Shown: positions 1 through 12,542 of the stretch, piece after piece
How positions within the stretch are numbered: the stretch's first letter is position 1
Layout: every line of letters begins with the position of its first letter
NCBI GenBank assembly: GCA_037178975.1
Contig: JASJZH010000005.1
Span: 7,130,001 to 7,194,000, forward strand
Direction of reading: 5' to 3'
DNA from: Oscheius tipulae
Lineage: Eukaryota; Nematoda; Chromadorea; Rhabditida; Rhabditidae
Length of the DNA: 64,000 nt
Made by a program: the position numbers and the translations under genes
The notes under the pieces: generated by a model
Told to the model about the DNA's origin: nothing
The model's input: the letters and a program-made list of their open reading frames with translations, nothing else
Database searches by the model: none

Positions 1-1688
<1,688 letters not shown>

Positions 1689-1945
1689 GTCTCTTCTTCA
1701 ACTCTCGCTCTGTGATTTTACCTTTCTCCAAGAAAAGAATCCATCCTCCTCCACCTTGTGATAGTTCGTACGTGATAATCCCGTGAAAAGTCTGTACACA
1801 GCGTCTCTAAGAGTTTTACTAAAAAAAGAGAGCTTCTCCGAAGAAAAAGCCAAGAACCAACGTCCAAAAAGATGCCCCAGCTGGTAGATGACCAAAAATG
1901 TTCCATAAAATTGTATGTATATAGCAGAAGAAAGTTGTCCTATTC

Positions 1946-1951
1946 AATAAA
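1946..1951 (+). terminator. AATAAA polyadenylation signal
   Basis: AATAAA lies 258 nt after the YAP-like stop codon and about 30 nt before the putative start of the next gene on the same strand. It marks the likely 3' end of the YAP-like mRNA and leaves little room for a separate promoter. Confidence 0.5.
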
Positions 1952-1981
1952 GTCTACGTGTTTACACCGACCTCTAAGGTC

Positions 1982-4900
1982 ATGAAATTTGTAGCGAATT
2001 ACCTCAATTTGTCACGGAATAACGTCATTGCTCAACATACTAGGCCGTCTTTCTCCCTTATCAGTGAACAAACTTCACGAGCCGACTCTTCGCACTTTCT
2101 TCATATGCAAGACGATGGCTGTAAGGCCATTCTGGCCTCCATACTTCTGACCCATCTTGATCCAAAGGACAAAAACCGATGTTTTGAGCTCGTCGACCAC
2201 TTCAAACAGGTCTTTCTTCGGTCTTTCTTATTCTTTTAACAGAACTTTAGATTTTTGAACTACCCACAGCTAAACATGTAGCCCTGTTGCAAGAATGTCT
2301 AGACTATGTGAGATATCTTGTTGAAACTAAAGTATGATTTAGCAAATGTACATACTGGAAGCTTCAGCAGATCTCCCGCCCAATCAGAACCTGGTACTGA
2401 ACATTTTTAGTGACGAGACATACCGACAGCACACAATCAACCACGGAGAGACGTACCGATTGTGATTTTTTTTTATTATTATTCGTACCTACAACAAACT
2501 TGAACATCACTGGGCAAGCATATCCCTGTCCCTAGCAACCACAAGGCTTTGACACAGCTACCTTGTGTCTCGACGATATTTGCTGGCCACACAGCTGATT
2601 TGTTACTTTTGGTTCAATACGCCTCATCTACAAGTTACCTAGATGTTCAAGATAGTGTTGATTGGTTAGAAAACAGGGAGAATGTATTAAAATTGAATGA
2701 TGTGTTTTCTTCCAGTGAGCTAGGCTATCACCGAAACTTCCGTCTCAAGTTTGCTCTTGCCCGTTTCAACGGCGAGAACAGAAAAGCTGTGGTCCGATCT
2801 CCGTCCTTCTTCAAACGGTAACTATCCAATTTTGATTCGTATCAAAGGTTAGAGTAATGTCACTGGACAAGAAAGAAGGAGAGTCTATCCAACTGAACAC
2901 ACTGCCGATGAACACAGTCGAGAAGAAGTGTGTTTGCAGCAAGGGACATTGCTACACGGCTGAAGTCAAAATTGTTGTAAGTTACTCGTTCTCTTTATTC
3001 GAAGAATCCTAGTTCGAAACTCGGGATAGTCTAGTCCCGTCTCCCTCATTCGAGACCTTGATGCATCTGATTCGAGTTCTGCACGAGGTGGAAGGCGGAA
3101 AAGGGCAGATTGGAGACTACGATGGAGAGTTGGACGACCACTCATTTTCACTGCTACAAGCCGTTATAAACTATCATCAAATCCCGCCAGTCATCATCAA
3201 AATTGCGTAAAGAACCGTCTGACTAACCATGAAGAGTCTTCAGTCAGCTGTGCGTCTTCCTGGTATGGGATCCAACGCTTCGAAATGTGGATGATGCGGC
3301 CATTACGAGGCTCGTCGGACAGATACAACTGCAGCAGCATGATGCTCAGCATCCACTATTGGTAGGTCTGTTCAAATTTCTATACGTTGTTTATCTATAA
3401 CTGGTAGGGAGATATGATAAATTGGCCGCTTTATTTCTGGTAATATTTACAATTTGAGAGGACAAAGATCAATCAAAATAGAGTCCAGTATCAAGTTGAA
3501 TCGTTCCTTTGAGTTTGCCTGTCTCCATCTCATCTCCTCCTCAAAAGGTAGGTCCATCATTCTAGGAACGAGAACAGTAGGGTTGAGTCCGATCAGCAGG
3601 ATATCCTTTGCCCAGCGTTCAATCCTATTGACTTCGTAGGTAGCAGAGAACTTTACCACCTTCTTAACATATAGAATTCTCTACTAAAAGAACTGACTCA
3701 CGTCGAGTTTCTTCTCCATCATCTCGGCTGTCACGGCCGCGATATGTTCAATTCTTTCGTCTTCCGAGAGTTCTCGAACAGCACTTCCTATGATCATCCA
3801 TTGTCTAATCCCCTCCCTTGTCAACTTCGAGTTGCCTCCACGAATCTCGTTGTAGACATATCCAGCAGATGTCTCAATATCCTTAATAACTTTGTACTAT
3901 TTGTGTCAAGTAAACGTGCTTTAGCCAGCTGCTCAGCTATCCTCTGACTGTAGCTACTTGGGATGTCTCTGGGTCCGCAGTGGTCCTTGATTCTGTAACG
4001 TAATGGAATGGCGAGAGCTGTTGAGATGAGTGTAAGCAGGAGAAGGCGCGACATACTACTATATGACGAATGAGAAGAGCTATCGAATTGGCTACTTGAG
4101 CTTTTTCAACTTCCCCAAAACGCATCGCTTCCGTATAAGGGCCGAAACAGCTGTATCCCGGCAAGTCCCAAATTAATTTAGGTTGTTTTAACTGAGGGCT
4201 GTAAATTATACATAATAAATAAATGAGAACTAACTGAACATTTACTCAAATAAGTTAGGCCACCATCCCTTCGGGGCGTACCTACCTCGTCTTTTCTCCA
4301 GCAAAACTATTGCTAAAGACCAATCATTTAAACCTGCTTCCTCCCATTATTTGATACCACTTCCTGCCCATCAAACCTACCTCCCTTTCACTCTTCGAGC
4401 CTATTTCCCATTCACTGAGCCCTCTTCTCTATGTTTGAATGCTTTGAACCAACTTTTTATCTTTTGAACCCATTTCCTATTCCTCGACATCATCCCATTT
4501 CCTATCTAAATAATGCTATCGCCCCTATAGGAGCCGCATGACAGGTATAACAAGATTTCTTCGAACTTTGCCCGGTTTCTATTCCTTTTTGTCCACCTGC
4601 CCTGGTCCTCTCCGTCCTTCCCTCTTACTTCACCGCAATTTTCCCGCCAGTTGAGCTGTCGCTACAGGAACAACGTTCTTTCAAATGAGTTATCCCCAAA
4701 CTGACTTGAATTAACACAAAGTATTGGCAATATTGGCTTCAGACAGACAGACAGATGCAAATGCGCCGACAGAGACGCGAGAACAATTTAAAATAGATAT
4801 CCAGGTAGATGCTCTGGCCCATCTCTCCCAGTGTGTCGCCGGCGAGATGGAAGACATCCTCCGTCATTTCGATAACATTGTCTTTTTTCCACCAGAAGGC

Positions 4901-7900
4901 CATCACACGCTCAAAAAACTCAATCTGGCTCTCAAGTATTACATCCAGTTTCGGAGATAAGAAACGGTTAAGGACAATAATCGATATTTGTGTGCTGTCA
5001 CTGTGGGACAACAACGGTAGTGCCGATCCCTCGCCTACTTTGTCGGGTCATCTGGCCAAGATGGTTCACAAAAGTGCCAGCCTGTGGGTCACGGAAAAGT
5101 TCAAACCCAACACGAAAGACATCAAGGTTTACCTTGGAGTTTGTGACAAAATGACTGATTTAGGAGACATGTCTGATGATCCAGGCAATGTGGGAAAAGG
5201 TGCAGAAGGAGTTCCAGAGTGCCATTCTATTCTTCCACCAGTTCAACATCAACTATTTGCATATCACTTTTAGTGCTATCGATCAGAAAGTGCTTCATTA
5301 TTTTTTTGTACTGACTCTTCCTGTCGATTCAGCTGGAAGAGTCTTGTCGAGACTACCTCTCCAGTCGTCTCTCCTCAATCAATTCCCGATGTCCGGACGA
5401 GCTCGAACTCTTTTCCAAATGTACTATGCGATTCTACGAAACCCTTTCCGAGATGTCAGCCTTCTCACAGCAGCACAGAGTCAGACATCTTCGTCTTCAC
5501 AATTTTGAGGTAACTTCGAATTTGAAGGAGGGACGAAATGGTTCTTAGGACTGGTTCCAAGGAATTCCGGTTTACTGGACATTCTCATGGAGACAAGTCA
5601 GTAGCAAAATGATCAAAAGAACAGTGTCGGTTGGGGAAGATGTTCTAGACGAAGAGCAGCGACGACCCGTCCCTAAGGCACTCTATTCTTTTCTTTGCAT
5701 ACAAAAGGGACTCTCGGACGACTATCTGCAACTTTCACTCTCCAAGGCAGAGAATGTGATGATGGGCACAGTGGCTCTTGTTCATGTAAGTTGGAATGAC
5801 CGTGCGTGTACAAAATACTTCTAACAATGGGCACTGATATGTTGCAATATTCAAAGTCAAGTTGGGTATCAAAGTCCATGCTAGGAGTTGATTCGCAGAA
5901 TTAACGTGCTCTGTTCACACCCACGTTCAGATTCTCAGCGAGAACACCTGCGAGTACGGTAAGAAGCTGGCGATTGAGGCTCGAAAGGATACTGGACGAG
6001 TCGTCAGGGCAATAAATGGAGTGGAACAGTCTTTTGACTATTTGGAGGAGCGTTATGAGAAGTTTGTTGACTGGGAGAGACAGAAGAAAAGTCTGACTGA
6101 GGACGAACAGGCCAAGATCATCAAAGGGGCCGGAGCAATAGTCAAAAGTACGAAGCAGAGATGTGACGACATTGTGGCCAGTCTTCTTGGACTCTATCTC
6201 CAGCTCAGGGAAGAAGACGTGTCCAAAATTGCCCAAGCTATGTGTCTCACTTCGGCGGAATACACCAAAACTATTGTGAGATTTCTTTCAGTATCTCAAA
6301 ATCGCCTAGATGTCATATATGAGGGATCTTACCCCTCACGACCGTGTTCACGAGACCCTCGAAGCCGTTGACCAGCTTCTATATGAGCTGCGACCTCTTT
6401 TCATGCCGAGGTAATGGCTCAGCTACTAATAATACAAAGGGTTCAGAGCCTGGAAGCAGCTCTGTCACAAACTGTTCGACGTTGTCGAACTAGAAGTGCT
6501 AAAACATCTGAAAAAGAATCAGCATCACGACTATTACGGGGCAGTCTATGTGACAGTCAAGGCAGTTATGGACATGCTGGACGTGGATCCTGTCAAGTCG
6601 AAAGTCTCTCATACTCTTCATCTCAGGTTCTCCTTGAATTTGCGTTCAACATGATCAAACATGTTCAGGAGTTTCTCGACGGAAGATCTTCTTCTAGCCT
6701 ATTTTGGGAAACTGGGAGAGCTGGCGGAACATGCCACAGACTGTCCGCAAATCAGTGTCCAGATGGGATGTGTTCCTGCAAATGGAAACTATATTCTACT
6801 GGTAGTCAATGGTGAGGAACTCATTTTGTACAGCTAGCATAGCCCTGGTCTGACTTGTCCATCCCTGCTATTATTGAACAATTTTTACAGTAACTGTTTG
6901 GTTCGCGGAGACAGACTACATATAAATGAAACGGTTTTCAGTGCTGGAAGCATCCCTTTTTGCCTCCTTGAATCCTCTATGTGATCGTCTGGATCCCTAC
7001 GTCAAGTTAGAGCTCGTTCCGCAGATCGTTTTTCCGGATACTTGTTATCCAGCCCAAAAGACCAAGGTTTTACCGCAGACTGGCAAACCGATGTGGAATC
7101 AGACCTTCCAGTTGTGAGTTCTTGAAGATTTTTCTTGAAGGGGATGGGCGACTGACTAGAACACGAGACAGGCACAAAACTGCATTTATTGGCCATTACA
7201 AAAACGTGTTCGCTGCTATTGTTGACAGTAGAGCTTCTTTTTCTTCTTTCTCCTAGTGGCGACGGACGTCCATGTGCTCGCGCTTCTCCAGTCTCTTGGC
7301 CCAATGGCAGTCCAGATCGTAGGACTTGCCGTCGACGAGGTAGTACTCTCCATTGGGCAGTGGGCGATTGCAGGTAGCGCAGGTGAAGCAGCGAGGATGC
7401 CAATGACGATCGAGAGCGAGGAGACATGTGTCCACCAGGGTCTCAAGGCAGCCAGCACATTTGGGGTTGTATTTGTTGGCGAAGCACTGGACACAGTAGG
7501 CGTGGTTGTCAGCTGCCTAAAGGAATAAAATCACTAAAGGAGAGGGATAGTGTAGACTAGCCTGGAAGGTCTGCTTGATGGGTTTCTTGCACTGTGTACA
7601 GGTGAAGTGGTCGGGGTGCCAGAGACGATTGAGAGCGATGACGGCCTCGTCTCCGATCGAAGAGTTGCACTGCCCACAGAGACGACGGTCACCAGAACGA
7701 TCCAGCATTGGCAGCTACTTTCTCTGACGATGGCGAACGCGATCAATGGCCAAGAGCCTTTAAAAAACTTTAAAAGGGAAACTTTAAAAGCAACTTTTTT
7801 AGGCTTCTTTAATTTTTTTAATTGGGGCAATTATAGTATTCGGAAGTAATTAGTTTTTGGAAGTTCAGCCTTTCCCGTTCAACTCGGGGCTTAACAGAAA

Positions 7901-8874
7901 TGACGTTTTCACAAATATTATGATGTAAACAGCGAGTTTATAGTGCTTTTCTTTTCGGGAGCTCATATCTGACTACAGTCGGGTACTGGAAGTTTCCTCC
8001 CAGAAATACGCAAAGTTGTTGATAAAAAAACTGAAATTAGTTGCGACAAAGTGTACGCAAGGGCTTTTTAAAGGACTAGACTCTAGAGAAGAATCTCCAC
8101 TGAAGAACAATCAAAAACACAATGACAACTGAGGAAACTGTCCAGGAGAAGTAACTCCGCGACAAAGCTCGTCAACTGACGGCGAAGAACGTGGAACACT
8201 ACAAAACGATCGAGGAGACGAGGAAGAAGGATCGCGAGTTGTGGAAAATGTGCAGTAGACGTTTGGAAGGGTTGGAGCAGCTGCGATCCGAGAGGGGCAA
8301 GAGATGAAAGTACAATAGAAGGAAGTAAAACCGGAGGGCAGTCAACACAAAAAATCGACACAGAATAACTCGGGCAAGGTCGTGTAGACTTTATAAACTT
8401 GAAACATACCTCTTTTGAAAGAGCTGAAACCAGTCTGTTTTGACACCTTTCAGAAAGTTTGGACTCATGTTACGCGCTACCTACTAACCTAAAACTTTCA
8501 GTTTGATTCCGGAACAACTGTTCTTCACCAACGGGGCCACGCTCCGTCTCTCCTTGTTGGACAGTGACAGATTTTGTGACCAGCTCCTTGGACGAGGATT
8601 CATCTCCCTCTCGAAGATTGAACGTGCCGAAGGAGCCAGAAAACTTCCACCTTCTAACAAACTACCCCTAATACAGCCATCGATGGGTCAGAAACTGCTG
8701 TACTTCCAGGCGAGAACCCATATTTGTCAAGCAATAAAAACAATTCAGATGCTGAAGGAGCGAGCAACTTACGACAAGAAGGCTCGACAGTTCATGTTCA
8801 AGGAGGGAAAGGCGAGAGAGATGTACGCGAAAGTTAGGAGATTGTCTTGTAAGGTCAAGAGCAAATGTTTATAA
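1982..8874 (+). CDS. Munc13-4/BAIAP3-type C2-MHD protein with two gene-bearing introns
   Basis: Exons by eye: 1982-2209, 2343-2452, 2716-2817, 2853-2976, 3013-3206, 3244-3361, 4805-4935, 4973 onward, several to 7113, then 8502-8874. The N-terminus has a C2-like stretch (MYILEASADL). The middle carries Munc13-homology regions (LEESCRDYLSSRLSSI, DWFQGIPVYWTFSWRQ, ILSENTCEYGKKLAIEA; then RAWKQLCHKLFDVVELEVL). The C-terminus is a textbook C2 domain (DRLDPYVKLELVPQ, TGKPMWNQTFQF) split by a 1.4 kb intron. The family (UNC13D, BAIAP3, fly Staccato) primes secretory vesicles by acting on SNAREs; two flanking C2 domains and a length near 1,000 residues fit. Joining 3361 to 4805 is phase 0 on both sides and unites what looks like two genes. 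The start ATG (1982) is the least certain point. Confidence 0.72.
3447..4054 (-). CDS. Small secreted protein nested antisense in an intron of the Munc13-like gene
   Basis: The ATG at 4054 starts a signal peptide (MSRLLLLTLISTALAIP). Exon 1 is 4054-3958; the joined protein continues with DIETSAGYVYNEIRGGNS, then a helical stretch (IRQWMIIGSAVREL) and a last exon ending ILIDLCPLKL with a stop at 3447. The mature protein is about 150 residues with few cysteines, so it is not ShK, Kunitz or C-type lectin. No family was recognised. The gene lies wholly within the 3362-4804 intron of the Munc13-like gene, on the opposite strand. Splice phases agree across both introns, which supports a real gene. 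Confidence 0.6.
4255..4800 (-). repeat. Dispersed repeat copy R1 (inverted relative to R4)
   Basis: This shares an ordered series of similar blocks with the reverse complement of 47290-47960. Blocks include the CCCTTC-rich end with TACCTACCT, the CCAG-AAAAC-ATTGC block, GAATGCTTTGAA, TTTTTGTCCACCTGCCCTGG, a CAGACAGACAGA run, and GACAATTTAAAATAG at the other end. It sits in the large intron of the Munc13-like gene. Its terminal block stops about 5 nt before the predicted acceptor at 4804, so the repeat may supply the branch/acceptor region of that intron. Confidence 0.65.
7253..7708 (-). CDS. Two-LIM-domain protein nested antisense in a Munc13-like intron
   Basis: Two exons, 7708-7562 and 7516-7253. 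The protein is 137 residues: LIM1 has CGQC...HPDHFTCTQC...YCVQCF and LIM2 has CAGC...HPRCFTCATC...DCHW, the Cys/His spacing of two zinc-binding LIM modules, most like paxillin/PINCH-type LIM repeats. LIM modules are protein-protein adaptors, often at adhesion sites or in the nucleus. The intron (7517-7561) begins GC rather than GT; reading through instead gives a stop after 64 residues and loses half of LIM1. The start ATG at 7708 is the only one in frame. The paxillin LD motifs are absent, so this is a LIM-only protein, or LIM domains of a gene whose upstream exons were not seen. Confidence 0.78.
8122..8307 (+). pseudogene. Broken or recoded small coiled-coil ORF inside an intron
   Basis: From the ATG at 8122 the frame is coding-like for 61 codons except for one TAA at codon 11 (8152-8154), ending TGA at 8305. 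After the stop it reads as a charged helix (LRDKARQLTAKNVEHYKT, then RRLEGLEQLRSERGKR). It lies in the same 1.4 kb intron (7114-8501) as the LIM gene. No GT/AG pair was found that removes the TAA and keeps the frame. Options are a decayed gene, a start downstream of the TAA, or chance. Confidence 0.35.
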
Positions 8875-8992
8875 ATGTTTCCAATTGTTCTTGCGCCCCT
8901 CTTGGGCTGATCTCGAACCGTCGCAGTGGGCGGGTCTGCCTCTCACAGCCTCGGGCGACGCCAGTAGACAGTCAGACGCCGCGGATTAGGAA

Positions 8993-11900
8993 ATGCGCCT
9001 CGTACTTTTCTCCTTCGTCATTATTATTTCGACCGTTTCGTCTGTCTCAGCATCAGGTACGTTTTTCTGACTCTCTGTTGGCGAAGCATGGCGGATCTCG
9101 GAAAATGTTGTACAGTACAGATCAGATAGTTTAAGTTTTCCAAAAACCTCAACACTGTTGTGGTTACCCAGAAAAGATATCTAGAGAAGAATCTCCAGCA
9201 ATTTGTTTCAAATATGAGTTCCCGGCTTCTCTTTTGGCCGATGGTACACATAGATAGCCGCGACTCTTACTACTCCCAGCTGTTCTTAATTTCTCATATC
9301 TCTACCATACAGAGTCTTGAATCAGATCTAGGGAATGAATCTAGAGACGGGGTCGGTCCCTCCAGTACGTGAGAAGGGATAAAATACAATCACTTCCCCT
9401 GATTCCAATAGTTCAAATGCAAAAACTACGCTACGCTGACTGACAGATTAGGTCAATCCTGTTAGACTCACTCTTCAAGGAGGGGAATGCTCTGAACTTT
9501 CACATCTCGTATGAGTTTACCGAGAGTAGTCTTAAGAGTGACTCTCCAGGAGTCCCGCAAAGTTTGCTGCAGAGTCTGCAAAGATTTCGCGAATAGCTAA
9601 CCGTTCGGTGCCTGACTCGAGCCCCTTTCGTTAATTGGCAATAAAACACGGCTTTGTCACACCTGTCTCGGATCCCTCTCGACACTATCCGGACTCGCGC
9701 GCGCCATCAAAAACTTTTCGAAAGGTTTTCGATCGCCTAAATGCGGGAACTCTTTTCAGACTGCCAAGTGAGCCAGTGGACGACATGGAGTCAGTGTTTT
9801 GGTAACTGCGAGGTCGCTCTAGAGGTCAGGAATAGGTATTTGTATTTGGTTTTCGCGGTACAGTACGTTTTCAGAGATGTGCTGGTCCCGGCGCTGCCAG
9901 TTCCCAGACAAAAGACAAACTTCCAACCATGTCCCTACCTCTACGAGACAAGAGCTTGTAAAGCACAGCATTGTGGTAGAGTGAGTGTTGTGTCTTGGAT
10001 GAAAAGCTCATTTTTTCCTGGGCTGCCATTGATATCAAGCGTCGCGATCTCGAAACCGAGGAATGTCGCTAATGTCGTGCTGATTTTCGATCGCTTCAGA
10101 GAAAGAGTCTGGAAGAAAAGATCAATTTTTTTTTTCAACAGCATGCCATCAGGAAGTCAGCTTTTTTTAACCCTATTGAGGCCGTATTTGAAATTCACAT
10201 TGACTGCGCCCCGACCACATTACAGAAGTTGCCGGAAAGATTTATGGATAGCGGACACGCTCTCCTCAATCGAGATCGAGGTCGTCTTTCATAGCGACTT
10301 TTTCCAGGTAGAAGAGGCAGTGGATATGCCAACTCCAGGTCCCTTGCTGTCATCGGACACGTCTCATCAGGACAATACTGTTATTGAGAGGGAACCAAGA
10401 AAGTCGGTGATGGCTAGGAAATGGGTAATGGGCAACGAAAGAGTGTTCACGCCACGTAGTCAAGGTACACTTTTGATAGGCCACTAGAAAAATTTAAAGC
10501 TTTAGGAAGATCGAGGAGCAGTGAAGAGATGTCTGTTCAGAGACAACCTATACCTTCGAGACAGTCTGTTATCAAGAAGGAACCGGTGAGTTACTCTCGG
10601 TCAATTCTCAGTCACTTTTTGGTCTCAAAGAGTCAATATTGAGAGATACACGATGTTATGCTTTAGGAATACTATATCAACACTCTGACTCTTGATTTGC
10701 CTATGAAGAACAGAATGACAGCAGATGTTGAGAAGAGACTCCGCGGCCGCGTTCACATCGACCAGATCAAGTACAAGAACTTCGAGACGACAACCTTGGA
10801 ACCGGAGCTGAACGAGGTGCTTCGACATTTGGAAAGAGCGGCAGAGTTAAATCTTCCTGTCGATGAAAAACAGATTCGAGCTGTAAGAAAATATGGGGGA
10901 ATAGGGAATACACTACTTCAGACTTTGAAGAAGAACAAAAAGCTGGTCAAGGCGCTGGTCGATGCCTACAGATCGAGGAAGATTGCTCTTACGACTACAA
11001 AAACTCCTGAAAACCTTGAAGATCTCATGACCAAGTTGATGGAAACGACCACCTATATACCAGGTATTATCTCCCTTTTCAAAACGAAGACAATGACAGT
11101 GACTACATCTCCCAAAGACTCCACCTCGACTGCTCAAGTAGTAACGACTCCTAGCTCTTGGCATCACGGAAACGGCTACATTCCAAATACCCGGAAACAT
11201 GCCTCGGATATAACGTCCAAGCTGTACATGACCAAGGAAATCGTCCAGGTTCTCAGTGAGGATCCGATGAACAAGAAGGCCAAGATTTCCCCGAGCGATG
11301 ACTGTAAGTTTCCTTTCCAGACTTTTTCTCCTCATAATCCGCGTACAATCTCGTTCCATTTATCTTCAAGCGGTGGCCGCAACACGGTCGGAAAAAGAAG
11401 GCTGTATTGTTGCGTGTCTGCCGGAACGAGACGGTATCGGGAGATTGTAGATAGAGCACAAAACACTTTATATTCTTGGGCACAACTACCGTAACAGCTC
11501 CATAGAAAGACACACAATAAAACATCCAACTGCATTCATGATGTTTTTGGATAACTACATTTTTAAACCTCGGATGTATGCAAAGTTCTAGAAAAAAAAC
11601 AATAGCCACAACTTTGCCGGACATCTCCCAAAAGGCCCCCTCTTGGATAGGACTTGAAATAGACGCGTAACAGTATTCTAACTTTTAGTATAATGTTTTC
11701 GTTGGACATTTCCACGAACAGCCTAAAAATTTTGCTTCCTTTGACTCCAGTTAGCCAAAACACACCTGACTCATTCTCTCTATGTGCAATCTCTCCGCTT
11801 GGATCTCGGAGGCGCCTCCTGGCTTGCAATAAACCTCCCAGCTACCTAATTTACGACCAGAGTCCCTTGTTCCTTTTTCGTGTTCGCAGTGCTCGTAAAC

Positions 11901-12245
11901 CGAGAAGGCGATAAGTGCCGGAACACTTCAAGTCGAGAGAGATCCGTCTCTTCAGGTCGAGAGAACAGTCGATGCTGTAAAGTCGTGAGGGAGATGTGTG
12001 GAAACGGAGCCGAACCCATCATGGTCAAGCGCTATTACAGACCGGTATGTAGAGAGAAGGTAGCCCCGTACTATATTTTTCAGAAAGGAGCAGCCAAATG
12101 TGTTGCCTACGACTATCCGAGATGTAGTCAAGCTGACGAGATGGAGGAACAACCGATCACATTTGTGCAGAACTGTCAAGATCTTTGTTTCAGTGTCCCG
12201 GAAAAACGAATCTCCCCTCTCTACATTCTGGACGAGGACTATTAA
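8993..12245 (+). CDS. Secreted thrombospondin type 1 protein with possible Kunitz-like C-terminus
   Basis: The signal peptide MRLVLFSFVIIISTVSSVSA is exon 1 (8993-9056). Exons 9760-9835 and 9875-9980 form a TSP1 repeat (WTTWSQCFGNCEVALEVRNR ... CPYLYETRACKAQHC). Exons 10308-10464, 10506-10585 and 10667-11303 give a long Ser/Thr-rich, basic linker. From 11303 (phase 1) two endings fit. A short one uses 11371-11450 (two Cys, TAG at 11448, AATAAA at 11516). A long one uses 11890-12044 and 12084-12245, a Kunitz-like domain (CCKVVREMCGNG, KRYYRP, CVAYDYPRC, NCQDLC). No separate ATG or signal peptide was found for the Kunitz exons, which favours joining. TSP1 plus Kunitz recalls papilin-type matrix proteins; a separate downstream gene is the alternative. 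Confidence 0.6.
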
Positions 12246-12540
12246 GAACTTTTGTTACTGTTAACCTCTTCCCCTAATAATCCATGTTCATGACTGATAA
12301 AGTATGCTTGTTGCCTCCCGGATGACCCCGGTGAGGCTGTTCCAAAAAATTTGGTTGTCGACGCATAGTCGGGCTATGGTCGGAATCCCTTAGTACCTTG
12401 AGATACTGGGTAAAAACCGACGCTGGCTCCGCTCTGCGGGCTAGTCACTTACCCTGTGTGCCAATATCGTTCGGGTGAGGCCTAGCTATTCGGCTGCAGA
12501 GACGCAGAGTGGCACTCTGATAATAGACTTTAGGGGACGA
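12246..12540. other. GC-rich, hairpin-prone non-coding segment beside the mariner
   Basis: No ORF. The base composition is richer in G+C than its neighbours, with short inverted repeats, for example GCCTCCCGG ... CCGGTGAGGC at about 12314-12338. It ends where the mariner begins. It could be the tail of a truncated retroelement or SINE, or a structured RNA; nothing was recognised. Confidence 0.35.
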
Positions 12541-12542
12541 TA

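Noticed and set aside
3408-3443. Terminal exon with TAA at 3441 ending a separate upstream gene
   Set aside because: It is possible (GT/AG fits), but the upstream exons match the N-terminal part of the Munc13-4/BAIAP3 family and need the downstream half. It may be an alternative 3' end.
4538-4804. A separate start (ATG 4538) for the downstream half of the Munc13-like gene, with an exon running through the CAGACAGACAGA region
   Set aside because: That stretch aligns with the dispersed repeat (R4, R2), so it is unlikely to be coding. Joining 3361 to 4805 keeps phase and restores the family order.
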